Source: Eupeodes corollae (Eukaryota > Arthropoda > Insecta > Diptera > Syrphidae). From it: DNA of 64,000 bases. The stretch covers positions 64,312,991 to 64,376,990 of the forward strand of contig NC_079149.1 in the NCBI RefSeq assembly GCF_945859685.1, read 5' to 3'. A program made the translations under genes and the position numbers. This document shows, piece after piece, positions 42,521 through 54,000 of the stretch (position 1 is its first letter; each line of letters begins with the position of its first letter). The notes beneath the pieces were generated by a model that had not been told where the DNA came from, searched no databases, and saw only the letters and a program-made list of their open reading frames with translations.

Positions 42521-44767
42521 GATATACATACAATGTTTCATTTAAATTTATTCAAGGGATTATTTCTTTAGGTAAAAATTTATTGCATTTTAAACATCAT
42601 ATTATATTTGTTTATAGCTTTAGTTCCATGTGCCATAATAAGAAACCTCAAATAAGATATGAATTCTTTAAGGGAAAAGAGCAGATTATCTTTTCTGTGA
42701 TTCTGAGTTTATTATATCTACCAAAAAAAAAAGAAGGAACCGCAATTAAAACAAAAATCCTACGCCTACATAACATCTTGTAACATATGTACGCATTTAA
42801 TTTTCATGTGTATCTCATGAAAGAGTATAGAGTCGAGTTGAGTCGAGTGAGTCTACAAGGTCTACCGTCTTATGTCTATAAAACTTTTAAATTGCTTCCT
42901 TTGAATTATTAATTGCTTTAATTTAAGAAAGAAATGTGGATGGCATAATATAATTGAATAATTACGGGCCTCTAGTCCGACTGCGACGAAGAAATTTCCT
43001 ACCTACAGGGCCCACTGAAGTGTTTAAACTCGATTGAAAAAGTTGCATCAGTTTTCGTGTCTTTTTTGTTTACATTGAAGACTAATAATTTATAATAATG
43101 TACGCACTGCCCTCGGACCCCATAGCCCATACCCTAACCAAGTACATAACATAATAATTATGAAAAGCCTTCATGTTCTTGTTCATCTCATTTAATAATA
43201 ATTAATTGATTGATTCAATACAAATTAAACATCATGTTGCATGGAGTTGTTATTATAATAAGGAAGTTATGCTGGTTCGTTTTTACCCGAAATGCTGAAC
43301 ATAGAGTACCTACCTTAGCTTAGAGAAGATAATGGCTGGAATTGCGCAACCAGGGAAAGGAAAAGGAATACAAAATAATTCATGAGTGTATGAAAGGGTT
43401 CTGTAAAGAGATCATTAAAAAAAATTAATTTCGGGTAAGAAAGTGAAGAAAACCAAAAAGTAGTTTCAATCTATTTTTATAACAAAACTAGGTTAGTTTC
43501 AAAACAAAGCAGTATCATAAAGAAATGATAATCCAAGCACAGGCACCTATATTTATTTGCTTCCTAAAGTCTTATTGTACAAAATTTTAAAGCTGCAATC
43601 GAATAAATTAACACTGCAGTGCCAACTTGGTAGGTAGGTAGGTTAGGTACCTACAAAAGTTGAATAAATTTCATTATCTATAATGTAAAACGATGGCATT
43701 GTTTCTTTTTTTGAATGCCTGTGGAAACATCAACATATGTATGTCATATACATATGTACCCTTTTACAGAAACAAAATGGTAGGTACAAAATCAAAGCTC
43801 GCCACTTGAGAAAGCCTGTTACCTACCTAGACCTACTTGGGTAGTAATTTAATTTTATTGTATACCTACATTGCAGGAAATGTCAAAATAAAATATCATG
43901 GTTCAAATAACTAACAAAATAGACTTTCGAAGGATTGAAACAAAAAAAAACTTAAACTTAAAAGTTGCCTTTCGAATATTTTTATATAATATCGAGAGTA
44001 CCTACGATATATCTTTCAAAATCTGCAAAAATACAATACAATACATACAATATTTAAAATAAAGTATTATTTGTAAAAACATTTGAAACTGTATTGTAAT
44101 TTGAAAGAGTCGAAGAAGACTTTGTAGTCAATCTTAGACACTGCTTTCTGTTTCCCAGACCAAGCGCTCTTTCTCCGACATGAATGCCTTTCGCGAATAC
44201 GAGATTTGAAGACTCTCATGGCCACAGTTTCGTATTCCATTATTTAAATCTGAACTGGTTATTTTAGTTCTCCTATTTTATTTCTCCAACTAATTTGGCG
44301 CCATCAATCAAGAATGACAAGAATAAGGCTCTTCTAGGGCGTTATTTGTTTGGTATTTTTTTCTAACGCGTAATGTCAACAGATGTGCAACATTCTTCAA
44401 GGATTGAATACTTCGTAAAGAACATGTGCATATTTCTTATCTTATTTATGATGCTTAGAACTTCTAGTAAGAATTTTTAGAACCCCAAATATTTAACATA
44501 AAGTAAATGTAATTGGTAACGCAACAATAAGTAAAGAAACAAGCAATCAAGGCTCACAGTGAGTTACAACTCTCAGTTGATTTCATGTGTTTATTAGGGC
44601 ACAAATATACCTACCATATTTAATGTTGATGATAGCGGCTGATTTGAGAAGCACTCTATATGAGAATAGTGGTTCTGGGATTAGTAATTGTACTGCAAAA
44701 GGCGGTTAACTTCAAAGGGTGAGATGAAAGTATATTAAAGTCCTTTGGTTTTTTTGGTCAAATATTA
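42521..44767 (+). other. No gene recognised
   Basis: AT-rich with gtaggtaggtaggttagg-type simple repeats at about 43630 and tatgtacata-type strings. No supported gene. Confidence 0.5.
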
Positions 44768-44900
44768 GGAAGTTATTATAATCGGTCCGATTTGACAAAT
44801 TAAATTTTGACATTGGTTTTAGAGAGATATCTGTGTATATCATTTTTTGTCCTCCATATCTCAAAGACCATTAAAGATATTATACAAGTACATTTTTGTG
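44768..44900 (+). repeat. Repeat R, left-end fragment
   Basis: It starts aggaagttattataatcggt and continues with ccgatttgacaaatt, ttagagagatatctgtg and a diverged ccatatctcaaagacc. This matches the first ~150 bases of R. Confidence 0.6.
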
Positions 44901-45051
44901 CTGAAAGGAATTTACAAATATCCCTAAAGTCAGGTAGGAAAAAAAAAGAACATTTCTCTCTGGAATTTTTTATAAATCAAAAACCCTAAAAAAATATTTG
45001 TCAGCTACATAATACATTTTATTTAATTTAAAAGGACGTTTTTGGTACCTA

Positions 45052-46591
45052 CACTCCTCGCCACATGAATAAGACAACCCTTAGGTTTTTTTCTATCGCC
45101 CATAGTTCCCAAACCAAACATGTTAGAAACCTATTTTTTTTTTAATCTTAAGTTAAGTTAATTGTTTTCATTTCACCTGAAAAAAGATTTACTGCTAAGG
45201 ATTTAAGCATTAATGAAAAATGATTGATCAAAAACAGGCAAACTGCGAGGTCCAATAGCACCACTTAAATAGGACACTTTAATAAAAAACCATTTTGGAG
45301 TATTACTATTCTTTTTTTACGAACTTAGTTTAATTGGAGGTAACTGGAGTATTTTATTTAACAAACGAAAATGTTTTAATAGTGTGTTGAGCCACCTTTC
45401 TGCTCAAAAAATTCGCACATCCTGTTTGGAAGGGATGCATACAACTGTCCAAATAATTTAGCGAAATCGAGCTCCAAGCCAATTCGATGGCTTGGGTTAG
45501 TTCTGATATAGTTGAATATTGTTTTCCTGATCCTTATACTTGACGTGTCAGCCATCCCCAAACATTTTCTATGATGTATACGATTTAACTACTGGGGCTT
45601 TGTGTAGTGGTGCATTATCATGTTGATAAATCCAGGGCAGAGGTCCAAAAAGGGTTTGAAAGTATGGAAAGGCCTCTTTCGATATACCATTGCAAGACAA
45701 CGCATTCATTGTTGTTGACACAAAATGTAGTTTGCAGTTGCCATAATAGGAAATAGCTCTGCTATGCAGCCGGTCTAGATAATGAGTTTCTTTACGGAGG
45801 TCATGGAAATAGTAGCTATATCAATCGGGACCTTCCAAAATACATTTTTTTTTGTCGGAGTAGACCAATCGATGCCACTCAGCAGTCCAGGTAAAATGTG
45901 CGCTGTAAAAACTTAGGCGTTGCTATTTTCGAACTGGGTTAAGAGGTGGCTTCTTTTTGATTTTAAGTTTTTTTTATGTGATTAGCTTTCGAAATAACAC
46001 GACGAATGGTTGTAAGACTTGCTTAAACACCACATTTTTATCTGATTTTTGCCAAAGAGTCGTGAGAATTTGACGCTTTTGTTAATGTAAGTCGCCTTTC
46101 CGCATTAGTAAGCGGCCTCTCATGTTTTTCCCATATTTAAGCTCATTTCCTTAAAATTTGAGTATCACGTGTCAGCTTCTCTCGACTTTTTTAGCTATTT
46201 TGGCAATAGGTAAGCCAGCGTCCTTATATGCTTTGAATTGTCCTTTTTCCGCCTCGGTCAACACTTTTCTTCGACCCATTTAACGTTTTTTTTTTTTAAT
46301 TAAATAATCGACATATACAAAATAGTTCGATCAACGAAAAATACAATTCCGCGTGACAAAGATAACGATTAAACTAAATGCCTATTTAAGTGGCGCAAAA
46401 AATTGATTTAATAAAGACGAAAGTTAACATTAAGGAGAAAAAAAAATACGGCTTTTTTCCAGAACTTGCAATTTATCATAGAGAAAGAAGAAAAGAGTTG
46501 CAAAAAGGTAAATTATTTTATCATTCCGCTTTTGAGTTATAAGCAAAGTAAAAAGAGTGTACAGGGTGTCCTATTCAAGTGGCGGTGAGTG
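45052..46591 (-). mobile_element. Tc1-like transposon with inner and outer inverted repeats
   Basis: The element is 1540 bp, flanked by TA on both sides (45050-45051, 46592-46593). The outer repeats cactcctcgccacatgaat and (inverted) cactcaccgccacttgaat match with about five differences in 28. Inner repeats at 45261-45273 and 46381-46393 share ccacttaaatagg exactly, which gives an IR/DR layout. The transposase is on the minus strand. It starts at ATG 46279 with MGRRKVLTEAEKGQFKAYKD and an HTH (GLPIAKIAKKV), then is broken by stops and frameshifts. The C-terminus is visible at 45561-45376 (SLPNRMCEFFEQKGGSTHY). Confidence 0.88.
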
Positions 46592-47159
46592 TATGTCGTA
46601 AAATTATAAGAAAATTATAATTGGCAGTTTTTTTTGACAAAAAAAAAAAAACATACTTAAAATTGTGTTTCTCCTCAGTCTGAAAAACAAAGAATGATGT
46701 TAACTTATTTCATCTTAGAGAAAAAATATTACATTGTAGTTAAACGGCACGAATATGTAGACCCAAAATAATTTAAACTTCAATTTTCCTTGCATATACT
46801 TTGTGAAGTACTTAAAATGAAAGCCTAGCCTCATCTTAAAAAAGTTTTCACTATACATAGTTACACATATGTACATGCAGTGGCTTTTGCGACTAATCAG
46901 AGAAAAGAAATGTACATTTTTCTCAAAGAAAATGTATATAATTAGTAGAATTTAATCATTATTTTATCACATACTTAAGCTCAAATAAAGTTTAAAGTTG
47001 CTAGTAAATAAATTAAAAAAAAAAAAACAACTTGTTAATGCAGGCCTTTACTCTTAATCGGATTTTCACTGTTTTTGTACTGTAGTAACTCTGCAAGGGT
47101 ACTTTTCCCGTCAAATGACAATGCCATTATTAGGCATAACTTAAATTTAAGGTAGTCCT

Positions 47160-48899
47160 GCTCCACGTCGAAATGACAAAAAGCAAACGTCTTTGGCAAC
47201 TAGAAAATGTGTCATTTTGCATAGCCAGAACGGTAAATCAATACGAGAAAGAGCAAAAATTGTACAACGAAGTCCTTCCACAGTCCATTACATAATTCAC
47301 GATATAAAAACGAAAAATGTTTATAATGTGAGCAGAAAAATAAGGAAAGAAGCTGGAGACATACGATGAGAAGCTACTTTTTAGGCTAATCAACAAAAAT
47401 ACCTTCTTATCTTTAGAATTTCTAAAGATTATTTTGAAAGAGACCACGAGTAAAGAAGTCGTCAACGAAAACATCAGAAGAAGAAGCATCACCGTCGAAG
47501 TATTGACCGTATATAGTCGTGTATAAAAAGCTATAAATCAGTAAAAAAAAGTGAAATGAAATGAAAGACTTCGGTTTGTTAATGAAAATACAACACATGA
47601 AACGTCTTTTTGGAATAAATTGCAACTACATATTTTAGGATTGTTAGTTAACCGTTAGACTTATGACTATACGAAGGTCGTTTGAAAAGTCCGTGCGAAA
47701 ATAAAAACTGCTTTTTTTTTGTTTGTATAAACCTTTTTTATTTTTCAACGTAGTCTCCCTTCAGGCTTATACCATTCGTCCAACTGTAAAGTAGCCATTG
47801 GGAAACAAATAATAGTCCGACGGAGCCAAGTCAATGATGAAACGACGCTTAAAGTCCTGCCGATTTTGCTGGAACAGCTGCAAACCATTCTTGCAACACT
47901 GCATACGATCTCGTTTTTGGAACAATCGTGAGCAATGCGGCACCCACCTTGCGGATAGCTTTCTCATGTACAAATACTGATGCAAAATATTATGTGCCCG
48001 TTCACTCGAGATACCCACAGCACAAGCAATCCCACGCACCTTCACTCTTCTGTCATTCATAACCATATCATGGATTTTATCAATGATTTCTGGAGTTGTA
48101 ACCTCAACAGGGCGTCCAGAACGTTCAGCGTCTGTTGTGCTCATATGGACACTCCGAAAGTTTTGAAACCACTTGTAAACTGTTCTACTAGAAGGTGCGC
48201 AGTCACCATAATGTTATCAAGCTTCTGTTTAGTCTCCTGAGGAGTTCTGCCTTCATAAAGTAATGTTTAATCAACGTACGAAATTCTTTTTAGTTCATTT
48301 TTTTGACTTCCTTAATTCAAAATGTCAAACACAAACCAATAGACCGACCTGGCTAAAACTTGGTGTGTATACTTTTAAGACATGCTTCTAACTGTAAATA
48401 ACCTCGATGAAGCATTGCGATGAGGATGAGGATGTATTTCAAGGTCTGGTGTTCGGAACTAACATTTTGTGAAAGGTAAATGGCTAACAACAATATTTTG
48501 AAACACCTGATCTGAATGCTGTACATCATATATGGGATAAAACATTGAGGACCTTAAAAAGGGCCTTCAAGAAAAAAGGCAAAATATAAGTCCTGAAGAA
48601 TGCTAAAATCTTGTTTCTTCAAAAACCCGAGGCCTTGAAGAAGCCTTTAAATCGAGAGGATACGCAACTAAGCACTAAATATTAAGTTTCCGATTATGTG
48701 TGAGGTGTTAAATTATAGAATTGATTTTGTTTTTAGTTTGCTGTTTAATGACTTGTAGTTTTGACTTATTTAAAATAAAAACATGTTTAAATATCATATA
48801 AAATGGTTATACAATTTTACATTCTCTATAATTTTCTTGAAGAAAATATATTTCGGAAATTTATAATTTAAGGTGTCCGATTAGTGGTGGGAGCCACTG
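47160..48899 (+). pseudogene. Tc1-like transposon remnant, split by a mariner
   Basis: On the + strand an N-terminal HTH is readable at about 47185-47320 (HSQNGKSIRE, AKIVQRSPSTVHYIIHD). A central piece follows at about 47540-47640 (KERLRFVNENT, SFWNKLQ). The catalytic C-terminal piece comes only at about 48510-48680 (DLNAVHHIWD in place of DLNPIE-type, and EAFKSRGYATKH then a stop). The right terminal repeat is at 48872-48899 (ggtgtccgattagtggtggg, ending gccactg), followed by TA. The left end was not found. The gap between the pieces is the mariner element at 47672. Confidence 0.75.
47672..48330 (-). pseudogene. mariner element with internal deletion
   Basis: Its left end is cgaaggtcgtttgaaaag after a TA. 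The minus-strand transposase begins near 48290 in a frameshifted start (KEFRTLIKHYFM). It is open at 48144-47767 with MSTTDAERSGRPVEVTTPEI and the HTH KVRGIACAVGISSERAHNIL, then NRQDFKRRF. It then jumps directly to DLAPSDYYLFPN, so the central catalytic part including the first two Asp residues is deleted. The right terminal repeat was not recognised; the 5' UTR may extend to about 48400. Confidence 0.85.
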
Positions 48900-48902
48900 T
48901 AC

Positions 48903-49808
48903 ATTTTATGTATACGTAAAATAAAATGGTCGAGTACTAGGTCAAAGTGGCCGGTTCTTGAAACTACTTGAACGGATACTGGTGAAAAAACACTTTTGTT
49001 TACAAAGGCTTTTTAAAATAAATTATATGAACGCAATTAATTTTTATATTTTATATTATTAAACACTTCAAAATAAATCAAAAGCACTGAATTTTCATCT
49101 AACTTCAAAGTAAAAAAATGCTAGGTGCTAATATATATTTACCCTACCAACTTAACAGTTTCGATATGAGCTTTGTAACTTTTGGGAAATCTTAAATAGA
49201 TATATTATTACACTTTAATTGGTTTAATAATTATTTGAATTTTCGATTTAATGCAATTAGTTCACTTTTTACAGACTAAACAATAGTAATAGATTTTCAA
49301 TATTTAAATCAATTGTTTGAGGGGATGACAGTTTTTTTGAATCAGAGATGGATAAGTTTGTATTTGAGTGTATTTAATTCAGTGAAATAAGGCGAAATCG
49401 GGGACTATCAATGGAAATTCTTTTTCAATCTTATCATTTCTTATTGGAAGTACTGCACTCCAAATGTACTTAAGGTCCTCACAACTTCTCTTTAACAAAA
49501 GGAAGATTTAAAAGTTTATAAACACGAGCGTCATAGATGAAACAAACAAATTTCATTACAATACATAGGATTAACTCTTTAAAATTAAGAATGATTTTTT
49601 TTCACTATTGTTTAACTTAAGACAAACTTTCAAGAAAATCAACTTTAGAGTTAATTACCACTCCAGACTTGTTTTTAATCACTAATTTGTTTCTTACGTG
49701 GCTATTTCAAAATCTTATATTGGCTTATTTTACAATTTTATATTATCCATGGGGTTATTTTTGATAATTAAGTAAGAACTGTCTGTTTCATTATTGAATA
49801 TATGTACA
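48903..49808 (+). other. No gene recognised
   Basis: AT-rich spacer between two transposons; nothing supported. Confidence 0.5.
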
Positions 49809-49810
49809 TA

Positions 49811-50866
49811 CAGTGATGGAAAAAATAATAGAAACAAGCTTCGTTTTCATTTTTTTAACACATAAAAAGGTATTTGTGAAGAGTAGGAAAATAAAAACTG
49901 CACAGATAGATTTTTAATAATATATGTATTGCTTAAATGCAACAATTTTTTTTTAAATATAGTAATGGGAAGGGAAATAATGATAAAAAGTAGATTTGTG
50001 ATTATTATGTTGTTTCATCCTGGAAAAAATAATAGAAATAAAATTAGAATGGTGCTCTTTTTGTAGAGAGAAAATACCTTAACGGTAAAAATATTTCAAA
50101 TTCTTTGAGTATTTTATAGTGGCACTCTTATTATTAATAACTGCATCCACTGTTCGCCCCATCGAATTCACCAATTCGGCACATGTCTCAACAGGTATGG
50201 AGTACCATTCCCTTTGAATCTTCGACCACAATTTGCATTTCTTTTTGGTTTTACAATATCCGATCCTTAGCTTTAGGATGCCCCCAAAATGTTGGGGTTG
50301 GGCTTAGGCCGGGCGATTATGATGGATATTCCATAACATTGTTTTTGTTTTGTTGCAAGTATTGTTTAGTATAATGGTTTTCTTGGTTAAAAAATGGCAC
50401 TTTTCGTGGACTTCTACCAGGAAGACTTGCTTCTATAAGTTGGTTTCTTACTGCTCTAGCTATAAATGGTTTCTTCTTATATATTCTTACCAATAGTTTA
50501 TCGAAACGCGAAGAAGTTGTATCTTTTTTTTCATCTTTTTTCTTCTTAGGCGTGAATGTAAAGTTTCAAATACTTTTTTCTTCGCACAGTTAAAGGTTTT
50601 TGCAATGTCAACCATCACTTTTCCAGCTTGTCCTAGTTTTTTCATCACTTCGCGTTCAAAATGAGTACAATGTAATTCACGACCCATACTTATTAAAATT
50701 ATAGACGACTTTTAAAAAATTAAGTTAGTATTAAAAATAACATATCTGACAAACTAATAAACAAACTCAAAAACCCTATTTGCATAAATTAAAAACTGAC
50801 CCTTAAAATAGAATAACAGTTAAAATAGCTTGTTTCTATTATTTTTTCCAGGCGAAAACATCATTG
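49811..50866 (-). pseudogene. Tc1-like transposon remnant with IR/DR ends
   Basis: The left outer end cagtgatggaaaaaataata follows a TA. A left inner copy (cctggaaaaaataatagaaa) lies at about 50020 and a right inner copy (inverted, tttctattattttttccagg) at about 50834-50853. The minus strand from 50687 encodes a transposase N-terminus, MGRELHCTHFEREVMKKLGQ with AKTFNCAKKKVFE. The rest is heavily broken down to about 50170. The expected right outer end is not found inverted; instead a direct copy occurs at 51021. Confidence 0.7.
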
Positions 50867-51020
50867 GCCTCAAACTTTTTACCGTTAAGTGAAAACAAAA
50901 AGTTGTTTCCACAAAACAATTTTGCCATTTGAGAGCATTATTAGGACAAAAGAATTAATTGCTAAAAAAATATTATGTATTTATGACGAAGTAACGTCTT
51001 GGGAGTAGTTGAGGCACATA

Positions 51021-51379
51021 CTGTGATGGAAAAAATAATAATCAAACGTAGAACTTCACAAACCTCTGCTTCAGTTCATTACAAAGATTACCAAAGACCT
51101 TTATGTCTAAAAAACAATCTTCAGGCAAGCTAAAAGTCTATCACGATTTATATTTTGTATTTTAAAGTAATTAATTAATTAATAAGAAGGAAAAACAAAA
51201 CATGAAATGAAATTGTGCAGAAAATAAATAATTCATAGAGCAATTTCAGCTTTCAGTTGAATAAAAAAAATCTGATCAACTGACATTTTGATATATGTAG
51301 ACTTGACTTGATATTTGGGAATATGTTTCTTGACTTACTTTGCAGTAAATTTTCCAATCAAGTTGCCTTATTGTTTACA
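51021..51379 (+). repeat. Tc1-type end followed by a dispersed repeat
   Basis: ctgtgatggaaaaaataata at 51021 repeats the left end of the element at 49811 in the same orientation. From 51051 to 51379 the sequence matches 19870-20221 (shared phrases tcaggcaagcta, gatcaactg[t/a]cattttgat, tagacttgactt, ttgcctta). Confidence 0.65.
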
Positions 51380-51667
51380 GTAAAAACTGCATGTCATTAA
51401 ACAATATTATTTATTTTGTCCTTTTCTTAGAATTTTGTTTTCGAAACTTATTTTTTGTTCAACTCAAAGCGAGCATTATGGCAAGCTCGTGTTTTCCAAA
51501 GGATCTTGAGTTTCCAAATCAATCGCTTCAAATGTTTGATATGTTATTTATAATTCGGTTCTTAAGCTGCAATCGTTTTGAAAAATATCTATTTTCGCTC
51601 CATTTTGAAAATTTCTAATTCATATTTAGAATGTATTGTTTTTTTGTATGCCCATTGTCGAGCTTTA

Positions 51668-51967
51668 GTACCCGTGGCATGATGGTTAGTGCGTTGGACT
51701 GTCATGCTAGAGGTCTTGGGTTCGATCCCTGCCTATGCCATCTAAAGTCTTTTCACGGGTACTGCCTCTTGCGAGGAATTGACAAATCCTTCAAGAGTAA
51801 TTCTTGTCATGAAAAAGTGCTTTCTCAAACTAGCCGTTCGGATTCGGCATAAAATTGTAGGTCCCCTCCATTCCTGACAACATTACTCGCACACAGGAAT
51901 GGTTGAGAGTTGTAAGTCACTAGGCCCTGGTTCACAACGGACTGTTGCGCCACCCCATTTGATTTTG
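51668..51967 (+). repeat. tRNA-derived SINE, full-length copy 4
   Basis: 300 bp. The head reads gtacccgtggcatgatggtt, ttggactgtcatgct and a perfect B box, ggttcgatccc. The body contains cacgggtactgcctcttgcg and gttcggattcggca. The 3' end is actgttgcgccaccccattt. It is flanked by exact 14-base duplications attgtcgagcttta (51654-51667 and 51968-51981). The anticodon-loop region ctgtcat and the overall head resemble tRNA-Asp(GUC); this is inference. Confidence 0.93.
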
Positions 51968-51996
51968 ATTGTCGAGCTTTAACCAATTAAAATAAC

Positions 51997-53112
51997 CGGA
52001 AAACTACAGAGGATTCTCGTTTTGGCACTCGTCAAATAAGATATTTACTTTGATTCTGCTCAGCCGTTTAAATGAATGGATACACTCTAATAATCTGCTC
52101 AGTGAGCTTCCACCTGGCTTCAGACCGGGATACTCCACCGTCGATCACATTTTTGTCCTTCGCTCGATCGCCGACTCGTTTCTATCGAGAAATAAGAAGC
52201 TATTTGCATTCTTCGTTGATTTCAAAGCTGCTTTCGACACCGTGGATCGCAATGCCCTATTTTTCAAGCTGTACCATTTAGGAATGTCGCTTGAGTTCGG
52301 TACAGTATTGAAAAATTTGTACAAGACTACCAAAGCATCAGTGTGGAATGGCAAATGCTTATCAGAGTGGTTTCAAACGAAATCTGGAGTTAGACAGGGC
52401 TGTACACTTAGTCCAAGCTTGTTTGCACTTTTATTGATGATATGGTCGAAGCATTACCAGCAGCTCTTCTTTTCGCTGAACATTGTCCTACTCGCTTATA
52501 CACCGCAGTCCCTTCAGCTAATGATAAATAAGCTTGCTGAATACTGTAAAAAGATCGGGTGCAAGGGAGTAATGGCACTATAATTGTAAAAGAGTACAGT
52601 TGGTAAAAGTATACAAATATCTAGGAGTCTGCTTTACTAAAAACTTGAGCCTGGAAAAACATCTCATTGACAAACTTGTTAAGGCGAAAACAGCTATAAA
52701 CTTAGCATGGAAGCAAGGAGAACTCCTTAATCTGAACTACATTCCTCACCGCGATGACTTATCGATTTTATGCAACCTGTGCAACTTGAATGAGGTTGGG
52801 CGATATGCGATATTGAGAGAAATAAGAAGGCTTATCCTAGGCAGTGACTTTCTTTCAAATACTGAAATCATATAGCCTTCTTCGAAAATGGAAGTCACAA
52901 AATTATATGCATATTGCAAAACAACACTTAAATATAGACATCAAATTTTAAATGAAGCGTTTTAATCTTAAACTGCAATTTCTTTTTTTAATCTATATAA
53001 AGCTATACTTTTAGTTGTCAATCAGGCAGACGGCAATGCCATGCATCATATTGATTGTATTAACCAAATTATTGTTAAAAGTGTATGTTTAAATAAAATC
53101 AATCTAATCAAT
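51997..53112 (+). pseudogene. LINE family B, 5'-truncated copy with target duplication
   Basis: It is bounded by exact 13-base repeats caattaaaataac (51984-51996 and 53113-53125). The open frame 52050-52583 encodes RT: PPGFRPGYSTVDHIFVLRSI, FFVDFKAAFDTVDR (motif A) and SGVRQGCTLSPSLF (motif B). Motif C is then lost: the YADD-containing segment is deleted before NIVLLAYTPQSLQLMINKL. The frame shifts and continues at 52600 with KVYKYLGVCFTKNLSLEKHL and the terminal CNLCNL motif. The 3' UTR matches the copy at 15434 and ends in aatctaatcaat repeats. Confidence 0.9.
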
Positions 53113-53349
53113 CAATTAAAATAACAAAATTCCATGAATAAATCAATATTTCTATGTCAATACCCAAGTTCGCTCTTCAACTTACATTTTTTTCAGGGGT
53201 TATAACAATCTTAAGTTTATTAACTGGAAAAACTTAAGTTTAAAACGTTAACTTTAAGTGAATTAAAACAAAATCACAAGTTAAACATAACAATGCTCAA
53301 GTTATGTTCCACTTTGATTGACAAAAAATTCGACTTAAGTCTTTTTGCT

Positions 53350-53560
53350 TTAGATCTTGCCTCTCTGAATGGATTCATTAAGCAACCTTCACGGGTGTAT
53401 CATTCCAAATGGTTTCTATTTTCAAAGAAGGAACATCAAAGTTGATATTTTGTACGTTCAATCGGTTATTTGCCTTCCGCCCAAAGATGCTCCATTGAAT
53501 TTAGGTCTAAACTTGTCGGCCATCATTCTGTTTGAGTGTATAACAACGCACGCAAAATAA
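53350..53560 (-). pseudogene. Tc1-like transposase C-terminal remnant
   Basis: One minus-strand frame reads LDLNSMEHLWAEGK, matching the DLNPIEHLW-type catalytic Glu block. Another gives IWNDTPVKVA, then stops and IHSERQDLK. Short and heavily degraded, without recognisable ends. Confidence 0.45.
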
Positions 53561-53663
53561 AAGAAGCATTAATATTTCTATTCCAAGTCTCAAGCCTAGT
53601 TGGCCATGAATTTTTAAACTACATATTAGTATTGCTATGTAAATGTAAATAAAACTTGAATGT

Positions 53664-53998
53664 GGTTTTCCATGGGCAAACTAAATCAATTTATTCTTGA
53701 TCTATGTCTGTTAAAACTCAAATTTGCCCCCTTATGCATTCCATGGGGCAAAATAAGTTGATTTATTTTTGATTTAAGATCAAATCTGCAAATCTGGATT
53801 TTTCGGCAGAATACCCTTCTTTGCACCAATACTAATGAAAAATGTTTAGCTGCGAGTTGGACAGCTCTACCGCGCTCTATAACACATACACAAAGTAACA
53901 CAAATAAAGACAAACAAAAAACAGATGCAATTGTGCTCCATGCACCACGAATACAAAATCAATTTGTGACCGAAATCTGAATTTACCTATGGAAAACC
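53664..53998. mobile_element. MITE-like element, copy 1 (ggttttccat ends)
   Basis: It begins ggttttccatgggcaaa and ends tttacctatggaaaacc, a 15-17 base inverted repeat with one or two changes. The interior matches the copy at 59049 (aaatctgcaaatctggat, tgcaccaatact, cgcgctc, aacacatac). No ORF. Confidence 0.75.
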
Positions 53999-54000
53999 CC

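Noticed and set aside
51668..51740. tRNA gene, because of the intact A-like and B boxes
   Set aside because: The acceptor and anticodon stems do not pair as a functional tRNA would, the sequence is repeated five times with a common body, and target duplications flank two copies. It is the head of a SINE.
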